From assembly GCA_946886845.1 (NCBI GenBank), contig CAMPJH010000041.1, positions 1-10,777 of the forward strand: a DNA stretch of 10,777 nucleotides, read 5' to 3'. The notes under the pieces were generated by a model, which saw nothing but the letters and a program-made list of their open reading frames with translations, did not search any database and was not told the DNA's origin. The translations under genes and the position numbers were made by a program. Positions within the stretch are counted from its first letter, which is position 1. Each line of letters opens with the position of its first letter. Origin of the DNA: an uncultured Sphingomonas sp. Lineage in GTDB: Bacteria; Pseudomonadota; Alphaproteobacteria; Sphingomonadales; Sphingomonadaceae. Positions 7,605-10,777 of this stretch are shown piece by piece.

Positions 7605-8401
7605 TGGAGCGGGCGGGACGAAGCGGCATGGGTTGGGGAGCGAAGCTTGCGATCGCGCTCGCCCTGATATTCGTCGGCGCCGCGGCAGCGGTCTGGGCCC
7701 TCGCCCAATATCAGCCGGCCGCGCGATTTCTCGGAGTAGCGCCCGTAACTCAGCCGGCGACGCCACTCCAACCGCAACCGCCCACGCAGCAATTGGCGCA
7801 GCCGGGCGCAGCCGCCGGCCCGGCAATCGCCGATCAGGTCGCCCAGTTGCAGGCGCGGATCCAGCGCGTCGAGGACGCCAGCGCCCGGGCGCAAGGCTCG
7901 GCCGGCCGGGCCGACGCCCTCCTGGTTGCGTTCGCCGCCCGCCGAGCGATCGAGCGCGGTGTCTCGCTCGGCTATCTCGAGCCGCTGCTGGTCAGCCGCT
8001 TCGGCGCGAGCCATCCGCAGGCAGTCGCGGTCATCGTCACCGCCTCGCGGTCGCCGGTGCGACTGCCGGAACTGACCGCCCAATATCAGGACCTCGAATC
8101 GGAACTGCTCGGGCCGCCGCCGAACGAAAATTTGTGGAGCGGCGTGCAGCGCGGCTTTTCGTCGCTGATCAGCGTCCGCCGCGCCGACAAGCCGTCGAGC
8201 CGGCCGCAGGCGCGCTATCGCCGGGCGCTCGCGCATCTCACGTCAGGCGAAGTCGATTCCGCACTGGCCGAGACGATGCGGCTGCCGGGCGCTCCACGGG
8301 CGCGCGACTGGATCGCCAGCGCTCGGCAATATGTCACCGTCCGCCGCGCTCTCGACGAGATCGAATCCGCGGCCCTGATGGGCAACAGCGAGGCCCGCTG
8401 A
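7604..8401 (+). CDS. Mic60/mitofilin-like inner-membrane protein (COG4223-type)
   Basis: A 265-residue protein of the type that follows hemD in many alphaproteobacteria. One membrane segment lies at about 13-34, preceded by a short basic stretch. A Pro/Gln/Ala-rich linker (about 45-75) follows, then a short amphipathic helix likely to form a coiled coil (76-98, with QLQARIQRVED), and a helical C-terminal domain. The end, YRRALAHLTSGEVDSALAE (205-223) followed by ARDWIASARQYVTVRRALDEIE, resembles the mitofilin signature domain, in which a short GD/E..A helix pair is followed by W..AR. This predicts an N-in protein with the bulk in the periplasm. Alphaproteobacterial Mic60 is known to shape intracytoplasmic membranes; that role here is inference. 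It is short for the family, mainly because the coiled coil is short. The TGATG overlap with hemD supports the ATG at 7604; an in-frame ATG at 7628 is an alternative. No hemY follows. Confidence 0.7.
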   Translation: MERAGRSGMGWGAKLAIALALIFVGAAAAVWALAQYQPAARFLGVAPVTQPATPLQPQPPTQQLAQPGAAAGPAIADQVAQLQARIQRVEDASARAQGSAGRADALLVAFAARRAIERGVSLGYLEPLLVSRFGASHPQAVAVIVTASRSPVRLPELTAQYQDLESELLGPPPNENLWSGVQRGFSSLISVRRADKPSSRPQARYRRALAHLTSGEVDSALAETMRLPGAPRARDWIASARQYVTVRRALDEIESAALMGNSEAR

Positions 8402-8531
8402 CGTCTGTCCGGCGCGGGGGTTGGCAAAGCGAATCCGTCGTGCGAATCTTTGCCCGCGGCGCACAGCAACGGTTCAGGACCGAGGTGCCAAGCTGTTGCA
8501 ATAGGGCGGAATCGTCGGGGGATCTGAGGTC
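8402..8531. other. 130-base intergenic region with three GANTC sites and an inverted repeat
   Basis: This is the largest gene-free gap in the window. It holds GAATC (a GANTC, CcrM-type methylation site) at 8431-8435, 8444-8448 and 8509-8513, and a 7-base inverted repeat GGCAAAG/CTTTGCC (8423-8429 and 8448-8454). There is no T-run typical of an intrinsic terminator. It must contain the promoter of the downstream serine hydrolase gene unless that gene is read through from hemC-hemD. No small gene is convincing here. Confidence 0.6.
8421..8450 (+). promoter_or_regulatory. Candidate promoter of the class A serine hydrolase gene
   Basis: TTGGCA at 8421-8426 (five of six bases of the -35 consensus) is followed after 18 bases by AATCTT at 8445-8450 (three of six for -10). 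The predicted start would be near 8457, giving a leader of about 75 bases. Two GAATC sites fall inside it, one in the spacer and one overlapping the -10. This is consensus matching only and could be chance. Confidence 0.22.
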
Positions 8532-9656
8532 ATGACGTCAGTTTGGAGCCGTGTCGGACTGGCGCTTGCGCTGGCCGGGCTGACCCAAATCGGTGCCGCC
8601 GCGCCCAAGCCGGCGGCCAAGCCGCAATCGTCCAAGCCAGCGCCTTCCAATGCGCCTCCTCGCCTTGTTCAGCCAGCGACCCAGGCCGCGCCGAAAATCC
8701 CCCAGGCGCCGGCCTATTTGCGTGACCGGATCACCAGCCTCGGCCGCCAGTTCGACGGCCAGGTTGGAATTGCGGTCCGATCGGTCGACAGCGGCTGGTC
8801 GGCCGGCTGGAAGGCCGACGAGCTCTATCCGCAGCAGAGCGTCTCCAAATTGTGGGTGTCGATCACTGCGCTCGATGCGGTCGACAAAGGCAAGGTCAGC
8901 CTCAACGACAAGGTGACGCTGACCAAGACCGACCTCACCCTGTTCCACCAGCCGATCCGGTCCAAGGTGCTGGGCGGCGGCTATACGACGACTCTCAGCG
9001 ACCTGATGTACGAGGCGCTGACGAAGAGCGACAATACCGCCAACGACAAGCTGATGCGGTCGATCGGCGGCCCCAAAGCCGTCCGCGCGATGATCGCCGC
9101 CAAGGGCCTCGGGGCGATCCGTTTCTTCGACGGCGAGCGGTCGCTGCAGAGCAAGATCGCCGGCCTGACCTGGTCGCAGAGCTATTCGATCGGCAATGCC
9201 TTCTTCGCAGCGCGCAACGCGCTGCCGATGGCGCTCCGCCGAGCGGCCTTCAACCGGTATATCGAGGATCCCTATGACGGCGCCGCTGCAAGCGCGATCG
9301 TCGCCGCCCTGGCGCGGCTCAAGCGCGGCGAGCTGCTGTCGCCGTCGTCGACGGCACGGCTGCTTCGGATCATGGGCAACACCAAGACCGGCCCCAACCG
9401 GCTCAAGGGCGGGCTCAAGCCGGGCTGGTCGCTCAGCCACAAGACCGGGACCGGCCAGGTCCTCGGCCCGGTGCAGGCCGGATACAATGACATCGGAATC
9501 CTCACCGCGCCGGACGGCAAGAGCTATTCGGTCGCGGTGATGATCAAGAAGACGTCGACCCCGCTGGCAACTCGGATGACCTTGATGAACAACGTCGTCA
9601 AAGCGGTCATCCAGCAGCACGAGATGACTCAAGCGGCAACCGCCCGCGCCCTCTGA
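8532..9656 (+). CDS. Secreted class A beta-lactamase-fold serine hydrolase
   Basis: The 374-residue product starts with a signal peptide (hydrophobic core about 8-20, likely cleavage near GAAA at 21-24), then a Pro/Ala/Lys-rich linker to about residue 60, then a penicillin-recognising catalytic domain. SVSK at 103-106 is the SxxK nucleophile motif, SDN at 166-168 matches the SDN130 loop, and KTG at 304-306 follows. E202 lies exactly 36 residues after S166, the class A spacing from S130 to the general base E166, which favours a class A fold over a DD-peptidase. Two things are odd: the omega loop reads ExxLQ (202-206) instead of ExxLN, and E202 to K304 is 102 residues instead of about 68, so some 34 residues are inserted after the omega loop. 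Probable location is the periplasm. Beta-lactam hydrolysis, peptidoglycan-related hydrolysis or neither are all possible. GAGG lies very close (two bases) to the ATG, with GGGGGA further up. Confidence 0.85.
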   Translation: MTSVWSRVGLALALAGLTQIGAAAPKPAAKPQSSKPAPSNAPPRLVQPATQAAPKIPQAPAYLRDRITSLGRQFDGQVGIAVRSVDSGWSAGWKADELYPQQSVSKLWVSITALDAVDKGKVSLNDKVTLTKTDLTLFHQPIRSKVLGGGYTTTLSDLMYEALTKSDNTANDKLMRSIGGPKAVRAMIAAKGLGAIRFFDGERSLQSKIAGLTWSQSYSIGNAFFAARNALPMALRRAAFNRYIEDPYDGAAASAIVAALARLKRGELLSPSSTARLLRIMGNTKTGPNRLKGGLKPGWSLSHKTGTGQVLGPVQAGYNDIGILTAPDGKSYSVAVMIKKTSTPLATRMTLMNNVVKAVIQQHEMTQAATARAL

Positions 9657-9679
9657 TCGCCACCGCCAAAGCTTGCTTT

Positions 9680-9702
9680 CGGCCCCTAATACTCTAGGGC
9701 CG
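9680..9702 (+). promoter_or_regulatory. Hairpin in the leader of the UDP-glucuronate decarboxylase gene
   Basis: CGGCCC (9680-9685) pairs with GGGCCG (9697-9702). One bulged C, then TA/TA, extends this to an eight-pair stem with a six-base loop. The 3' arm contains AGGG (9696-9699), the only Shine-Dalgarno-like sequence before the ATG at 9710. No T-run follows, so a terminator for the upstream gene is less likely than a structure that affects translation, but both remain possible. Confidence 0.4.
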
Positions 9703-9709
9703 TCCGCCG

Positions 9710-10702
9710 ATGGAACGAGCCTATTTCGAGCAGAAGCGGGTGCTTGTCACCGGCGGCGCCGGCTTCCTCGGCTCGCACCTGTGCGACCGGCTGATCGCCG
9801 CCGGGCACGAAGTGCTGTGCGTCGACAACCTTTACACCGGGACCCGGCGCAACATTCGCCACCTGCTCGACAATCCGGCCTTCGAGTTCATGCGGCACGA
9901 CATCACCTTCCCGCTCTATGTCGAGGTCGACCAGATCTATAACCTCGCCTGCCCGGCCTCGCCGATCCACTACCAGCACGACCCGATCCAGACGACCAAG
10001 ACCAGCGTCCACGGCGCGATCAACATGCTGGGGCTGGCGAAACGGCTCAACGTCCCGATCCTGCAGGCCTCGACCAGCGAAGTGTATGGCGACCCGATCG
10101 CCCATCCGCAGAACGAGGACTATTGGGGTCACGTCAATCCGGTCGGCCCGAGAAGCTGCTACGACGAAGGCAAGCGCTGCGCCGAGACCTTGTTCTTCGA
10201 TTACCGCCGCCAGCTGGGCTTGAGCATCAAGGTGGCGCGGATTTTCAACACTTACGGCCCGCGGATGCAGCCGAACGACGGCCGGGTCGTCTCCAACTTC
10301 ATCGTCCACGCGCTCGAGGGACGGCCGATCACCATCTACGGCGACGGCTCCCAGACCCGCAGCTTCTGCTATGTCGACGACACGGTCGAAGGGCTGATCC
10401 GGCTGATGGCCACGCCCGACGAGGTGACCGGGCCGATCAACATCGGCAATCCCGGCGAGCTGTCAGTCCGCGCGCTCGCCGAGCTGGTCATCGCCAAGAC
10501 CGGCGCCACAGTCGAGCTGGAGCTCTGCGACCTTCCGGCCGACGACCCGAAACAGCGGCAGCCCGACATCGGCCGCGCCCGCGAGCTGCTCGGCTGGGAG
10601 CCGCGCGTGACGCTCGACGAAGGGCTCGACCGGACGATCGCCTATTTTCGCGAGCTGACCGGCGAAGCGGTCATCAAGATCGTCCCCGGAGCCGCCGCTT
10701 AG
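9710..10702 (+). CDS. UDP-glucuronate decarboxylase (UDP-xylose synthase), SDR family
   Basis: This 330-residue extended short-chain dehydrogenase closely resembles UXS enzymes, which oxidise and decarboxylate UDP-glucuronate and re-reduce the 4-keto intermediate to UDP-xylose. The Rossmann motif [10 protein letters not shown] is at 15-24. [15 protein letters not shown] (79-93) and NMLGLAKR (105-112) are UXS hallmarks. STSEVYGDP (121-129) supplies E124, and [16 protein letters not shown] (141-156) holds the catalytic Y151 and K155. [10 protein letters not shown] (177-186) and DGRVVSNFI (190-198) bind the nucleotide sugar, and SQTRSF (214-219) carries R217, matching the active-site arginine of the ArnA decarboxylase domain. 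There is no membrane segment, so it is a cytosolic soluble form. UDP-xylose would feed capsule, lipopolysaccharide or other glycans, but no glycosyltransferase or UDP-glucose dehydrogenase gene is near, so it stands alone here. The ATG at 9710 gives a normal N terminus; only weak AGGG precedes it. Confidence 0.92.
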   Translation: MERAYFEQKRVLVTGGAGFLGSHLCDRLIAAGHEVLCVDNLYTGTRRNIRHLLDNPAFEFMRHDITFPLYVEVDQIYNLACPASPIHYQHDPIQTTKTSVHGAINMLGLAKRLNVPILQASTSEVYGDPIAHPQNEDYWGHVNPVGPRSCYDEGKRCAETLFFDYRRQLGLSIKVARIFNTYGPRMQPNDGRVVSNFIVHALEGRPITIYGDGSQTRSFCYVDDTVEGLIRLMATPDEVTGPINIGNPGELSVRALAELVIAKTGATVELELCDLPADDPKQRQPDIGRARELLGWEPRVTLDEGLDRTIAYFRELTGEAVIKIVPGAAA

Positions 10703-10708
10703 GGCGGC
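10691..10708. terminator. GC-rich hairpin between the decarboxylase gene and the tRNA
   Basis: GCCGCC (10691-10696) can pair with GGCGGC (10703-10708) around a six-base loop that contains the decarboxylase stop codon; GATTT follows on the plus strand. The stem is symmetric, so it could end plus-strand transcripts and also those of the convergent tRNA. The T-run is minimal, so this is a weak terminator call. Confidence 0.3.
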
Positions 10709-10725
10709 GATTTCCGGCGGACTGC

Positions 10726-10777
10726 TGGAGCGGGCGAAGGGATTCGAACCCTCGACCCCAACCTTGGCAAGGTTGTG
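10726..10777 (-). tRNA. tRNA-Gly (anticodon GCC), 3' part; 5' end beyond the window
   Basis: Read on the minus strand, the sequence gives the anticodon arm CAACC-TTGCCAA-GGTTG with anticodon GCC (10768-10766), a short variable loop, the T arm GAGGG-TTCGAAT-CCCTT with the invariant TTCGA, the acceptor strand CGCCCGC, the discriminator T and an encoded CCA ending at 10726. GCC with a U discriminator identifies glycine. The D arm and 5' acceptor strand are cut off by the window edge. It is convergent with the UDP-glucuronate decarboxylase gene, 23 bases from that gene's stop codon. Confidence 0.95.

Noticed and set aside
8402..8531. An intrinsic terminator or small RNA in the 130-base gap
   Set aside because: The inverted repeat has an 18-base loop and no T-run, and no promoter-hairpin-T-run set for a small RNA could be made out.
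8538..9632. A 364-codon minus-strand open frame opposite the serine hydrolase
   Set aside because: The plus-strand frame has a signal peptide and the SxxK, SDN and KTG motifs; the antisense frame shows none and is Arg- and Gly-rich.
9686..10309. A 207-codon minus-strand open frame opposite the decarboxylase gene
   Set aside because: The opposite strand is an unmistakable UXS-type enzyme with all catalytic residues; the antisense frame has no support.
1..10777. CRISPR arrays, insertion sequences, phage or toxin-antitoxin genes
   Set aside because: No regularly spaced repeats, transposase or integrase motifs, or toxin-antitoxin-sized gene pairs were found; nearly every base belongs to a recognised gene.

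Overview
The window reads as chromosomal housekeeping DNA from a high-GC alphaproteobacterium, most likely of the order Sphingomonadales. This rests on GC-rich codon use, the gene order (rsmB-rpe-heparinase-purH, and hemC-hemD-mitofilin divergent from tsaD-gpsA), and the character of the proteins. The genus is inference; no rRNA or other phylogenetic marker is present apart from the end of a tRNA. Coding density is very high, and the only intergenic gap above 100 bases is at 8402-8531.

Left block, minus strand (3748 down to 1): rsmB (16S rRNA m5C methyltransferase), rpe (ribulose-phosphate epimerase), a heparinase II/III-family protein, then the 5' end of purH, cut by the window edge. The first three genes are joined by 4-base ATGA stop/start overlaps, and purH follows after 14 bases with a strong ribosome binding site, so this looks like one operon. 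Divergent from rsmB, with only 28 bases between start codons, is a 56-codon DUF1674/SDHAF4-like gene. It converges on gpsA, and the two stop codons share the palindrome CTAG.

Centre, minus strand (5958 to 3944): tsaD (tRNA t6A synthesis) and gpsA (glycerol-3-phosphate dehydrogenase), again coupled by ATGA. Divergent from tsaD, across 42 bases, is the plus-strand haem operon: hemC, hemD and a short Mic60/mitofilin-like membrane protein, all with overlapping start/stop codons. No hemY follows.

Right block, plus strand: after the 130-base gap comes a secreted class A beta-lactamase-fold serine hydrolase, then a UDP-glucuronate decarboxylase (UDP-xylose synthase). The window ends inside a minus-strand tRNA-Gly(GCC), of which the 3' part with encoded CCA is present.

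I found no mobile element, CRISPR array, phage gene or clear new multigene system. The points most worth a second look are the 130-base gap, which carries three GANTC (CcrM-type methylation) sites and an inverted repeat; the atypical class A serine hydrolase; the reduced Mic60-like protein; and a hairpin that may cover the ribosome binding site of the decarboxylase gene.
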